Below the pieces are notes generated by a model. That model had not been told where the DNA came from, ran no database searches, and saw only the letters and a program-made list of their open reading frames with translations. From the NCBI GenBank assembly GCA_002790675.1, contig PFVP01000060.1, positions 1 to 18,555 on the forward strand: DNA of 18,555 bases. Direction: 5' to 3'. A program made the translations under genes and the position numbers. Shown in pieces: positions 1 to 5,808 of this stretch (within the stretch, counting starts at the first letter, position 1; each line of letters starts with the position of its first letter). Source of the DNA: Candidatus Moranbacteria bacterium CG_4_9_14_3_um_filter_45_14. Lineage in GTDB: Bacteria > Patescibacteriota > Minisyncoccia > Moranbacterales > UBA1568.

Positions 1-299
1 AATTTATTCGCAGACCTGTAAGTATCACTGATACCTCGGAGCTCTGCTCCGGGGTAATTCATTCTTTCCGTTTTCTTTCCCATTCTTTTTTTCAAGGCTT
101 TTTCATGAGCAATGTGTGCCTGATATTTGCCCATTCCTCGGGCTGGTTTTCCAGCTATTTCCCTGGAGATGGTTCCCTTGTTTCTTCCGCCTCCTAGATA
201 ATTAGCAATCTTCTCAAATGACAACCCTTCTAGGTATTTTATCTGTATATTTATTCTGTCATCCAGGGTCAATTGCTTAAATTCTCTCTTTTTTTGCAT
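1..299 (-). CDS. IS30-family transposase, N-terminal part (partial)
   Basis: Read on the minus strand from ATG at 299 (MQKKREFKQLTLDDRINIQI), the frame stays open for 99 codons to the window edge. Residues about 8-60 form an HTH_38-type helix-turn-helix typical of IS30 transposases: LTLDDRINIQ, then YLEGLSFEKIANYLG, then GTISREIAG, followed by GKYQAHIAHEKALKKR. This domain binds the terminal repeats; the DDE catalytic core would lie beyond base 1. After about residue 74 the frame reads through a palindrome (32-56) as PGAELRGI, and the rest no longer looks like the usual linker to the catalytic domain. The gene may therefore be broken there. No Shine-Dalgarno sequence is visible. It is the only minus-strand gene I accept here. 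Confidence 0.7.
   Translation of the reverse strand, partial: MQKKREFKQLTLDDRINIQIKYLEGLSFEKIANYLGGGRNKGTISREIAGKPARGMGKYQAHIAHEKALKKRMGKKTERMNYPGAELRGISDTYRSANK
22..56. repeat. Two adjacent hairpin-forming palindromes inside the transposase frame
   Basis: Bases 32-56 form an 11-bp stem: TACCTCGGAGC pairs with GCTCCGGGGTA around a TCT loop, with one G-T pair. Next to it GTATC (22-26) pairs with GATAC (30-34). The larger palindrome looks like a REP-type element, and in the transposase frame it encodes PGAELRGI. It may mark where the transposase was interrupted. Confidence 0.55.
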
Positions 300-325
300 A
301 AGCTATTTTCTAATTAATTTTCTTA

Positions 326-331
326 ATTATA
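326..331 (-). promoter_or_regulatory. Possible -10 box for the transposase
   Basis: On the minus strand a perfect TATAAT lies 26 bases before the transposase ATG at 299. I see no good -35 at 16-18 bp spacing, so the call rests on the hexamer and its position in an AT-rich stretch where TATAAT can arise by chance. Confidence 0.25.
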
Positions 332-393
332 CAATAGCGTTGCAATTGATTGTTGAAGATGGGGTTACCGATTTTTTATTTTCATCAAAAAAA

Positions 394-402
394 TGATATA
401 CT
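394..402 (+). promoter_or_regulatory. Extended -10 promoter for the aminopeptidase gene
   Basis: TGATATACT is an extended -10 (TG-N-TATACT). The -35 region is poor (TTTTAT at 374-379), as is usual when the TG extension is present. Transcription would start near 409, which leaves the ATG at 406 outside the transcript and supports ATG 430 as the start. Confidence 0.5.
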
Positions 403-429
403 GAGATGCTTATCATTTACATATTTTCT

Positions 430-816
430 ATGCAATTTCTTTTTACAAAAAATTTTTCTGAAACAGTCACCCGTGTTCATCTTGTGGATACGGAGGCTGA
501 TGAAATGATACGAGAAGGAGGCGTGAAAATCCTTTCTTTTGGTATTGGTGTTCGTGAGAAAATGACCAGACGGAAATTGATGCTTTTGGTCAGGCGGGTG
601 GTGATGTCTGCCAAAGAACATCAGGTTAAGGAATGTGCCCTGTATTGGGAAGAATGGCAGTTCCCACATCTTATGATCGATGAATCAGAAATGGCAGAGA
701 TATTCGCTACGAATGCCCTTATGGCAGATTTCTCTTTTGATATATTCAAAACGAAACCGAAAGATGGTTTTCGGAAGGTAGAGAAAATATTTTTTGAGAG
801 TGCTATTCAATCATGA
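430..816 (+). CDS. pepA: Leucyl aminopeptidase (M17), N-terminal domain, ended by an in-frame TGA
   Basis: This is the first part of a cytosolic leucyl aminopeptidase, a metal-dependent enzyme that removes N-terminal residues from peptides. It encodes 128 residues from ATG 430 (MQFLFTKNFSE). ATG 406 is in frame too, but it lies too close to the -10 box. The segment GIGVREKMTRRKLMLLVRR, then ATNALMADFSFDIFKTKPK, matches the end of the M17 N-terminal domain (compare the common GALL.Y.FD.YK.KPK pattern). The TGA at 814-816 falls exactly where the linker to the catalytic domain should run on, and the catalytic half (859-1806) continues in the same frame with no base gained or lost. With the TGA read as an amino acid the whole gene would encode 458 residues, a normal M17 length. 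Alone, this half cannot be catalytic. Confidence 0.8.
   Translation: MQFLFTKNFSETVTRVHLVDTEADEMIREGGVKILSFGIGVREKMTRRKLMLLVRRVVMSAKEHQVKECALYWEEWQFPHLMIDESEMAEIFATNALMADFSFDIFKTKPKDGFRKVEKIFFESAIQS
814..816 (+). other. In-frame TGA interrupting the aminopeptidase gene
   Basis: Upstream and downstream coding segments share one frame (430, 814 and 859 differ by multiples of three). The intervening codons read ISKGLKKGIIIGEE, a plausible stretch before the conserved N..R...T.PG.EMTP motif. So a single codon, not a frameshift, breaks the gene. A CGA (Arg), TGG (Trp) or GGA (Gly) codon could have become TGA by one substitution. Whether it is a true nonsense mutation, a read-through site or an assembly error cannot be settled from this sequence. 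Confidence 0.85.
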
Positions 817-858
817 ATATCCAAGGGACTGAAAAAAGGTATCATCATCGGTGAAGAA

Positions 859-1806
859 GTGAATCGGTCACGCTATATTGCCACGATGCCTGGAAGGGAA
901 ATGACCCCGTCGTCTCTCGCTTCGTATGCGAAGCAGTCTATCAAGGGTTTGCCGATCAAACTTTCTGTTCTGAGTGAGAAAGAAATGAAGAAACTGAAGA
1001 TGGGTGGTATCATCGGAGTGGGTGAGGGTTCGAGAGAGAAGTCCTGTTTCATAGTACTTGAATATTTTGGGACGGATAGGAAAAAAGCTCCCATAGTACT
1101 CGTAGGCAAGGGCGTGACGTTTGATACAGGCGGTATCAATCTCAAACCGAGTGATAGTATTCTCGGAATGAATATGGATATGTCTGGTGGAGCATCGGTG
1201 ATTCACGCGCTCACTTCAGCGGTACGACTCAAGATGAAGAAGAATATCGTAGCACTGATTCCGGCTGTGGAAAATATGGCATCAGGATCGAGTTATCGTC
1301 CTGGAGATATTCTGCGTTCAATGTCAGGGAAAACTATCGAAGTTTTGAATACAGATGCCGAAGGAAGAATCATTCTGGCTGATGCGCTCATTTATGCAAA
1401 AAAGTACCACCCATCACTCGTCGTTGATGTGGCGACGCTTACTGGCGCTGCGCTCGTGGCACTTGGTGAACGTGCGTCTGCGTTGTTCACACAGGATGAA
1501 AAACTTGAAACACTTTTCCGTCATCTCGGTGAAGAGAGCGGGGATTATGTCTGGCCACTTCCGCTCTGGGATGAATACGATGAAGAAATAAAAGGAACGT
1601 TCGGTGATGTTGCCAATCTCGGAAAGACACGCTATGGCGGAGCAATTACCGCTGCTATTTTTCTCAAGCAATTTGTTGACAAATCCTATCCGTGGGTGCA
1701 CCTCGATATTGCTCCTCGTATGACGACACTTCCTGATGAATTCCTCGCCAAGGGTTCGGCTGGCGCACCAGTGCGTCTTCTTGTAAAACTCCTTGAAAAA
1801 TTCTGA
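859..1806 (+). CDS. pepA: Leucyl aminopeptidase (M17), catalytic domain
   Basis: This part encodes the peptidase M17 catalytic domain, about 315 residues from GTG 859, the first plausible start after the in-frame TGA. All the M17 active-site motifs are visible in order: VGKGVTFDTGG (metal-binding Lys and Asp), NLKPS (catalytic Lys), MNMDMSGGA (Asp), and the signature NTDAEGRIILADAL with Asp, Glu and Arg. DVATLTGA and the C-terminal AGAPVRLL are also typical. The catalytic half shows no decay, which argues that the TGA is recent, tolerated or artefactual. The family normally acts as hexamers and needs the N-terminal domain at 430-816. Whether GTG 859 is ever used for a separate polypeptide is unknown; no Shine-Dalgarno sequence precedes it. 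An intrinsic terminator follows at 1861. Confidence 0.88.
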   Translation: MNRSRYIATMPGREMTPSSLASYAKQSIKGLPIKLSVLSEKEMKKLKMGGIIGVGEGSREKSCFIVLEYFGTDRKKAPIVLVGKGVTFDTGGINLKPSDSILGMNMDMSGGASVIHALTSAVRLKMKKNIVALIPAVENMASGSSYRPGDILRSMSGKTIEVLNTDAEGRIILADALIYAKKYHPSLVVDVATLTGAALVALGERASALFTQDEKLETLFRHLGEESGDYVWPLPLWDEYDEEIKGTFGDVANLGKTRYGGAITAAIFLKQFVDKSYPWVHLDIAPRMTTLPDEFLAKGSAGAPVRLLVKLLEKF

Positions 1807-1860
1807 TTATGATAGTAATGAAATAAACAGATTTTTCTCCATTGCATAAGTATACTAAGA

Positions 1861-1885
1861 AACGGCTTGAAAAGGCTGTTTTTTT
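1861..1885 (+). terminator. Intrinsic terminator after the aminopeptidase gene
   Basis: AACGGCTT (1861-1868) pairs with AGGCTGTT (1873-1880) around a GAAA tetraloop; two of the eight pairs are G-T. A T run from 1879 to 1885 follows. It separates the aminopeptidase gene from the division operon promoter that starts 18 bases further on. Confidence 0.75.
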
Positions 1886-1902
1886 GGTGCATAACTTTTC
1901 TG

Positions 1903-1931
1903 TTGACGGTTCCCATAGGGTGGCGTAGAAT
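1903..1931 (+). promoter_or_regulatory. Sigma70-type promoter of the mraZ division operon
   Basis: TTGACG (1903-1908) and TAGAAT (1926-1931) are separated by exactly 17 bp, a near-consensus housekeeping promoter. Transcription would begin near 1938, giving a leader of about 115 bases before the mraZ ATG. The MraZ-type boxes overlap the -10 and continue into the leader, as expected for autorepression. Confidence 0.8.
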
Positions 1932-1965
1932 GGGGATATGTTGAATCAAAGTGGGTTGAAGTGGG
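1920..1965 (+). promoter_or_regulatory. Putative MraZ operator boxes
   Basis: Two pairs of GTGGG-like boxes are seen, each pair with 10-bp periodicity: GTGGC at 1920 and ATGGG at 1930, flanking the -10, then GTGGG at 1951 and GTGGG at 1961 in the early leader. MraZ of E. coli binds TGGG-type repeats spaced one helical turn apart upstream of its own operon, and a mycoplasma MraZ recognises AAAGTG-type repeats; AAAGTGGG (1948-1955) fits both. Placed on and just after the promoter, the boxes suggest that MraZ represses its own operon. The downstream pair is the stronger one. Confidence 0.65.
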
Positions 1966-1980
1966 GAAACGACGTAATCG

Positions 1981-2051
1981 TCCCAAACTTGATTTGGGAT
2001 CTGATAATTGGAAGAGACACTGGATCAGATCCGGTATAACATCAGAATGTT
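1981..2051 (+). promoter_or_regulatory. Structured mRNA leader before mraZ
   Basis: Three stems fill the leader. TCCCAAA (1981-1987) pairs with TTTGGGA (1993-1999). GGATCTGAT (1997-2005) pairs with ATCAGATCC (2024-2032), a perfect 9-bp stem over an 18-base loop. AACAT (2038-2042) pairs with ATGTT (2047-2051), directly before the ATG at 2054. The first two stems share bases 1997-1999 and so compete at their border. I recognise no known riboswitch class here, and a regulatory role is inference. Confidence 0.45.
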
Positions 2052-2053
2052 TT

Positions 2054-2488
2054 ATGTTCATCGGGGAATATTCACATACCATAGATCCCAAGAAACGCCT
2101 GGCGCTTCCTTCGAAGTTTCGTTTGGAACTCGGGAGCAAGGTAGTCGTGACGCGCGGACTCGATAGTTGTTTATTCGTGTACCCGATGAAAGTGTGGGAG
2201 GAATTGGCATCGAAACTTGGTACGTTACCGGTCGGTGAAGCAGGCACGCGGAGTTTCATTCGTGTGATGCTCGCTGGGGCGACTGACGTAGAGCTCGATA
2301 GCCAGGGGAGAATTCTCCTCCCTGAATATTTGAAAAAAGATGGCGGACTAAGAAAGGACGTGACAATTGTCGGGTTGTTCAACCGATTGGAAATTTGGGA
2401 CACGGCGAGATGGAATAAGTATAAGGGTCAGGCAGAGAAGAATACCGGCAAGATCGCAGAAGATCTGGGGAAATTGGGAATCTATTAG
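2054..2488 (+). CDS. mraZ: Transcriptional regulator MraZ
   Basis: MraZ is a DNA-binding regulator at the head of the division and cell-wall cluster that usually represses its own operon. The protein has 144 residues, the usual size. It carries two SpoVT/AbrB-like repeats, each with the diagnostic DxxxR motif: DPKKR at residues 11-15, followed by LALPSKFR, and DSQGR at 82-86, followed by ILLPEYL. ATG 2054 (MFIGEYSHTIDPKKR) is chosen because MraZ proteins characteristically begin just before this motif; an in-frame GTG at 1961 would add about 31 unrelated residues across the operator and leader hairpins. No Shine-Dalgarno sequence is visible. It is the first gene of the operon with rsmH, ftsL, ftsI and murF, and GTGGG boxes upstream point to autoregulation. 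Confidence 0.93.
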   Translation: MFIGEYSHTIDPKKRLALPSKFRLELGSKVVVTRGLDSCLFVYPMKVWEELASKLGTLPVGEAGTRSFIRVMLAGATDVELDSQGRILLPEYLKKDGGLRKDVTIVGLFNRLEIWDTARWNKYKGQAEKNTGKIAEDLGKLGIY

Positions 2489-2534
2489 ACAGTCAACAAA
2501 AAACGAATGATCGGTTCACGAGAAGAATTCAAAT

Positions 2535-2577
2535 ATCAAATATAAAAATTTACAAGAGCGAAGTTTTTATATTTGAT
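2535..2577. repeat. 14-bp perfect inverted repeat at the rsmH start region
   Basis: ATCAAATATAAAAA (2535-2548) is perfectly complementary to TTTTTATATTTGAT (2564-2577) with a 15-base spacer. The right arm contains the first possible rsmH start (ATG 2576), so in RNA that start would be buried in the stem. This favours ATG 2594. The repeat could be a small mobile palindrome or a local translation control; nothing here decides. Confidence 0.7.
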
Positions 2578-2593
2578 GGTTGAAAAGAATGGT

Positions 2594-3553
2594 ATGACGA
2601 AACATATTCCGGTATTGCTTGAGGAGACGAGAGAGGGTTTGTACCTTAAGAAAGGAGCTATCGTCGTAGATGCGACGCTCGGTGGTGGCGGTCATACGCG
2701 GGAGATATTGAAGCATATTCTTCCTGGAGGGAAAGTGATTGCCATTGATGCCGATCTTTCTGCTCTTGATGCCTTTCGTGTTCGGGTAGCAGAAGATGAT
2801 TTTTTTCGACAGGCACTGAAAAAAAATTCGCTCATACTCGTGCACGATAATTATTCTTCTTTGGAAGAAGTGCTCGATCGAGAAGGTATTGAGACCGTCG
2901 ATGCGATTCTTGCGGATCTGGGTTTCTCTTCGGATCAGATCGAGACGGGTGATCGGGGATTCAGTTTTTCACAGAGCGGACCGCTTGATATGCGATTGAA
3001 CCAGGAAACAGAACTCACGGCAGGAGAGATCGTCAATACATTTTCTCTTGAGAAAATCGAAAGCATCCTTCGTGGGTGTGGAGATGAGAGCGAGAGCAGG
3101 CGTATCGCATCGGCAATTATTGTTGCGAGAGGAGAAAAATCATTCACGACGACTGATGAATTGCGAGACGTTATCGAGAAGGCTTACCCCAGAGGGAAGA
3201 GGCAGAGGATGAAGATTCATCCGGCTACGCAGACGTTTCAGGCTCTTCGCATAGCAGTCAATCAAGAATCAGAGCATTTGGAGAAGTTCCTGAAACAAGC
3301 GATAGAACGATTGAAAGTCGGCGGGCGGATTGCTGTGATTACGTTTCATTCCGGAGAGGATCGGATCGTGAAACAGTTCTTCAAAAAGCAAGCGATGGGA
3401 TGTGTTTGTCCTCCAGGGTTCCCTGTCTGTCGTTGTGGGAATGAACCGAAGATAAGGATACTCACCAAAAAACCGATCATACCGACAGATAAAGAAGTGA
3501 AAGATAATCCGCGATCGCGTAGCGCCAAATTGAGAATAGCGGAAAAGCTTTGA
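2594..3553 (+). CDS. rsmH: 16S rRNA (cytosine(1402)-N(4))-methyltransferase RsmH
   Basis: RsmH (MraW) uses S-adenosylmethionine to methylate N4 of C1402 in the decoding centre of 16S rRNA and sits after mraZ in most division clusters. The 319 residues show the family features: HIPVLLEE at the start, the SAM-binding VDATLGGGGHT, ILADLGFSSDQ, GPLDMRLN, the TFQALRIAVN segment, ITFHSGEDRIVK (the common form is SFHSLEDR, so Leu is Gly here), a cysteine cluster in GCVCPPGFPVCRCG and the terminal NPRSRSAKLR. ATG 2594 (MTKHIPVLLEE) is preferred; ATG 2576 and TTG 2573 are in frame but lie in the arm of an inverted repeat. It ends at TGA directly after its conserved C-terminus, which supports TGA as a stop in this genome. 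Confidence 0.95.
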   Translation: MTKHIPVLLEETREGLYLKKGAIVVDATLGGGGHTREILKHILPGGKVIAIDADLSALDAFRVRVAEDDFFRQALKKNSLILVHDNYSSLEEVLDREGIETVDAILADLGFSSDQIETGDRGFSFSQSGPLDMRLNQETELTAGEIVNTFSLEKIESILRGCGDESESRRIASAIIVARGEKSFTTTDELRDVIEKAYPRGKRQRMKIHPATQTFQALRIAVNQESEHLEKFLKQAIERLKVGGRIAVITFHSGEDRIVKQFFKKQAMGCVCPPGFPVCRCGNEPKIRILTKKPIIPTDKEVKDNPRSRSAKLRIAEKL

Positions 3554-3554
3554 T

Positions 3555-3578
3555 CAGGGGAATAAAATTCTTTCCCTG
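3555..3578 (+). other. Hairpin between rsmH and the ftsL-like gene
   Basis: CAGGGGAA (3555-3562) pairs with TTTCCCTG (3571-3578), one G-T pair, with an 8-base loop. No T run follows, so it does not look like a terminator. It may stabilise or process the operon mRNA. Confidence 0.4.
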
Positions 3579-3592
3579 GTGTCAGAAAAAAA

Positions 3593-3614
3593 ACCTGCCT
3601 GCCGGCAGGTAGGT
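3593..3614. repeat. CPR-type GC-rich palindrome upstream of the ftsL-like start
   Basis: ACCTGCCTGCCGGCAGGT followed by AGGT is a 22-bp palindrome with one mismatched pair, centred on 3603/3604. Its translations (PACRQV on plus, LPAGRQV on minus) match short motifs I recall in many predicted proteins of Patescibacteria, which suggests a dispersed REP-like element. Three AAAAAT units (3615-3632) follow at once. It lies between rsmH and ATG 3636 and separates the ftsL start from its operon neighbour. Confidence 0.65.
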
Positions 3615-3635
3615 AAAAATAAAAATAAAAATTGT

Positions 3636-3977
3636 ATGCAGATATATTGCCATGAGACAACCCGTGCAAGAAATGGAAGGTTCCAGCGCGAACTTCCTGG
3701 CTCGGTACATAGAGCGATGCTCGGTGTGCTTCTGGTTGTTTTCGTTATCGGTGGCGGATACCTTTATTCGGTGAATCAGAGCGCGGTACAAGGGTATCAT
3801 ATGAGAACGTTGGAAAAAGAAATAGGAAAACTCAAACAAGACAATGCAAACCTCAAGATTGCCGAAGCGGATTTGCGATCGCTCTATCGCATCGAGAGCG
3901 TAGAGGGAGATCTCCAGATGGAGAAAGTGGATACCGCTGTCTATTTTGAAGAACGAGGGTCGGTTGCTCTGAAATAA
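3636..3977 (+). CDS. ftsL: FtsL-like single-pass division protein
   Basis: FtsL proteins are small bitopic membrane proteins that scaffold the divisome with FtsB and FtsQ and activate the FtsWI synthase. Sequence conservation is low, so this call rests on architecture and position. The 113 residues have a basic N-terminus, one TM segment at about 27-45 (AMLGVLLVVFVIGGGYLYSV), then a predicted coiled coil (residues about 55-85, with LEKEIGKLKQDNANLKIAEA) and a short outer tail. The gene lies between rsmH and ftsI, exactly the ftsL position. ATG 3636 is chosen; the frame is open back to GTG 3579, but that would translate the GC-rich palindrome as PACRQVG and then an Asn/Lys run. Start spacing to a Shine-Dalgarno sequence cannot be judged because none is visible. 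FtsB/DivIC-like is an alternative name. Confidence 0.75.
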   Translation: MQIYCHETTRARNGRFQRELPGSVHRAMLGVLLVVFVIGGGYLYSVNQSAVQGYHMRTLEKEIGKLKQDNANLKIAEADLRSLYRIESVEGDLQMEKVDTAVYFEERGSVALK

Positions 3978-4023
3978 CCGCGGGGACTTTCTGAAAATCT
4001 ATGATTCGTAGAAGAAAAGCCAT

Positions 4024-5799
4024 ATGCAACGTCCCGGAAATGCGCAATTAAAAAGAACGAAAAAAGAAGTCGGTACTTCAGAAAAGTATGGTCGTGTCGG
4101 TATTATTGTTGGAGGCATCTTTCTTGTCGGTGTGTTTTTGATAGTACGCCTCTATTTCATTCAGGTCGTCAGTCATGATAAATGGGTAGCAATCGCGGAG
4201 AATCAGCACAATGCTTTCCAGGAACTCTCCGCTGATCGCGGAGAAATATATATTCATGATGGTGAAGATCGTTATCCTTTGGCGGTGAATCGTGAGTATC
4301 AGATGGTCTATGCATCGCCGAAAGATGTCGTAGAAAAAGATCGAGCCGCTTTGGAACTCGCGCGTATTTTGGGATTGGATGCAGGGGTGATCAAGAACAA
4401 ACTTGATCGTCCGAACGATCCTTTTGAGATCATTAAAAAACGTTTGAATGATGAGGAGATAGCGCGTATCAATGAATTGGGTCTCAAAGGGATAGCCTTT
4501 CTTCCGGAAAAATATCGTTATTATCCGGCGGGAGAATTGGCTTCGCAGGTAATCGGATTTGCGAGTCTGAGGGAGAATGGCAGAGTAGGTGGTTATGGCA
4601 TAGAATCATCGAAAGATGGTATCTTGCGGGGCGAGACAGGCACGGTCTCTCAGGAGAAAGATGCCGCCGGCAGATGGCTTCCTCTCTCCGATCGATTGAT
4701 CGTATCTCCGAAGAACGGTGAGAGTCTGCTCCTCACTATCGATCGTGTCATCCAGTATGAGACTGAGAAGATCCTTAAGGATTCCGTCGAGCGATACGAG
4801 GCGGATAGCGCCAGTGCGATCGTGATGGATCCGAAAACGGGAAACATCCTCTCTATGGCTTCGTTTCCGCAATTCGATCCGAATAATTATTCCGAGGAAG
4901 AAGATTATTCGGTATTTCTCAATCCGGTTGTCAGTATGACCTACGAACCGGGATCGGTGATGAAGCCTATCGTTATGGCTATGGGCATCGAGGAAGGGAA
5001 AGTATCGCCGACGACGGAATTCGTCGACACCGGATCGGAAAGCGTTGCTGGTTATGTGATTCATAATTCGGAGAATAAAGTATACGGGAGAAGCACGATG
5101 ACGAAAGTGTTGGATCAGTCTATCAATACGGGCGTGATCTATGTCGAAAAACTTATCGGGAATCAAACGTTCGGTGATTATTTTACACGATTTGGTTTCG
5201 GTAAAAAGACGAATATAGGTTTGCCGGCAGAACTTGCGGGGAGTATCAGGAATTTGGAGAATACGCGTTCCAACATCAGCTTTTTCACAGCATCGTTCGG
5301 TCAGGGAGTGACGACGACACCGCTTCAGATGCTTGATGCGTATGTGGTGTTTGCCAACGGGGGCAAACTCATCAGACCGAACATCATCGATCGTATCATC
5401 CATTCCGACGGTCGAGAAGAAAAGATACAACCAGAAATAGTCCGTCAAGTTTTGAGTGAAGAGACAAGTCACACTATCGGCATGATGTTGCGGAGTGTTG
5501 TCGTCAATGGACACGGGAAACGAGCGGACGTTCCTGGCTACCAGGTCGTCGGGAAAACGGGTACCGCTCAAGTAGCGAAGAGCGATGCGAAAGGGTATGA
5601 AGACGGTTTGAGCATCGGTTCCTTCGTCGGATATGCGCCGCTTGATGACCCGCGCTTCGTCGTATTGGTGAAATTGGATAATCCGAAAAAAGTGGAATGG
5701 GCGGAATCAAGCGCTGCGCCGACATTTAGTCAGATTATGAAATTTTTGTTAGAGTATGCCAAGATTAAACCGACGGAAGAAGTACCGGTAAAGAAGTAA
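4024..5799 (+). CDS. ftsI: Peptidoglycan D,D-transpeptidase FtsI (class B penicillin-binding protein)
   Basis: This class B PBP cross-links septal peptidoglycan on the outer face of the membrane. Its 591 residues comprise a short basic cytoplasmic start, one TM segment (about 25-46), a PBP dimerisation domain (about 60-230, with ADRGEIY near its start and YYPAGELASQVIGF), and the transpeptidase domain (about 260-580). All three active-site motifs are seen: SVMK with nucleophile Ser311 and Lys314 in YEPGSVMKP, SIN at 366-368, and KTG at 511-513 in VVGKTGTAQ. There is no PASTA domain. The gene lies 46 bases after the ftsL-like gene, and murF starts 9 bases after it, so they are very probably cotranscribed. 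No ftsW, mraY, murC-D or murG is in the window; partners must be encoded elsewhere. Elongation-type PBP2 is a less likely reading, given the dcw position. Confidence 0.93.
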   Translation: MQRPGNAQLKRTKKEVGTSEKYGRVGIIVGGIFLVGVFLIVRLYFIQVVSHDKWVAIAENQHNAFQELSADRGEIYIHDGEDRYPLAVNREYQMVYASPKDVVEKDRAALELARILGLDAGVIKNKLDRPNDPFEIIKKRLNDEEIARINELGLKGIAFLPEKYRYYPAGELASQVIGFASLRENGRVGGYGIESSKDGILRGETGTVSQEKDAAGRWLPLSDRLIVSPKNGESLLLTIDRVIQYETEKILKDSVERYEADSASAIVMDPKTGNILSMASFPQFDPNNYSEEEDYSVFLNPVVSMTYEPGSVMKPIVMAMGIEEGKVSPTTEFVDTGSESVAGYVIHNSENKVYGRSTMTKVLDQSINTGVIYVEKLIGNQTFGDYFTRFGFGKKTNIGLPAELAGSIRNLENTRSNISFFTASFGQGVTTTPLQMLDAYVVFANGGKLIRPNIIDRIIHSDGREEKIQPEIVRQVLSEETSHTIGMMLRSVVVNGHGKRADVPGYQVVGKTGTAQVAKSDAKGYEDGLSIGSFVGYAPLDDPRFVVLVKLDNPKKVEWAESSAAPTFSQIMKFLLEYAKIKPTEEVPVKK

Positions 5800-5808
5800 T
5801 ATCCTTTT

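Larger units (their letters stand above)
1..358 (-). mobile_element. End of an IS30-family insertion sequence, truncated by the window edge
   Basis: The element is inferred from the transposase start encoded on its minus strand. The stretch at about 338-358, read on the minus strand, contains TTCAACAATCAATTGCAACG; its CAATTG...CAACG core resembles the terminal repeats I remember for IS30-type elements, so the outer end is placed near 358. The opposite end is outside the window, so neither the inverted repeat nor a target duplication can be confirmed. The outer border is uncertain by a few tens of bases. Confidence 0.45.

Noticed and set aside
814..816. Genetic code with TGA as glycine (as in Gracilibacteria and Absconditabacteria)
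   Set aside because: rsmH, murF, galU and the aminopeptidase itself all end at TGA just after their conserved C-termini, glycines are encoded by GGN, and no other gene here has an internal TGA.
814..816. Selenocysteine codon
   Set aside because: M17 peptidases have no known Cys or Sec at this linker position, and I see no convincing selenocysteine insertion hairpin immediately downstream.
1961..2053. N-terminal extension of MraZ from GTG 1961
   Set aside because: It would translate an operator box and the leader hairpins and add about 31 residues before the canonical MFIGEY start.
1855..2403. 182-codon open frame on the minus strand over mraZ
   Set aside because: It covers the terminator, promoter, operator and mraZ coding sequence and has no family features.
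4606..5571. 321-codon open frame on the minus strand
   Set aside because: It lies wholly inside ftsI, whose three active-site motifs are intact; the minus-strand protein is Arg/His-rich with no recognisable motif and is a shadow of the GATC/CGAT-rich coding strand.
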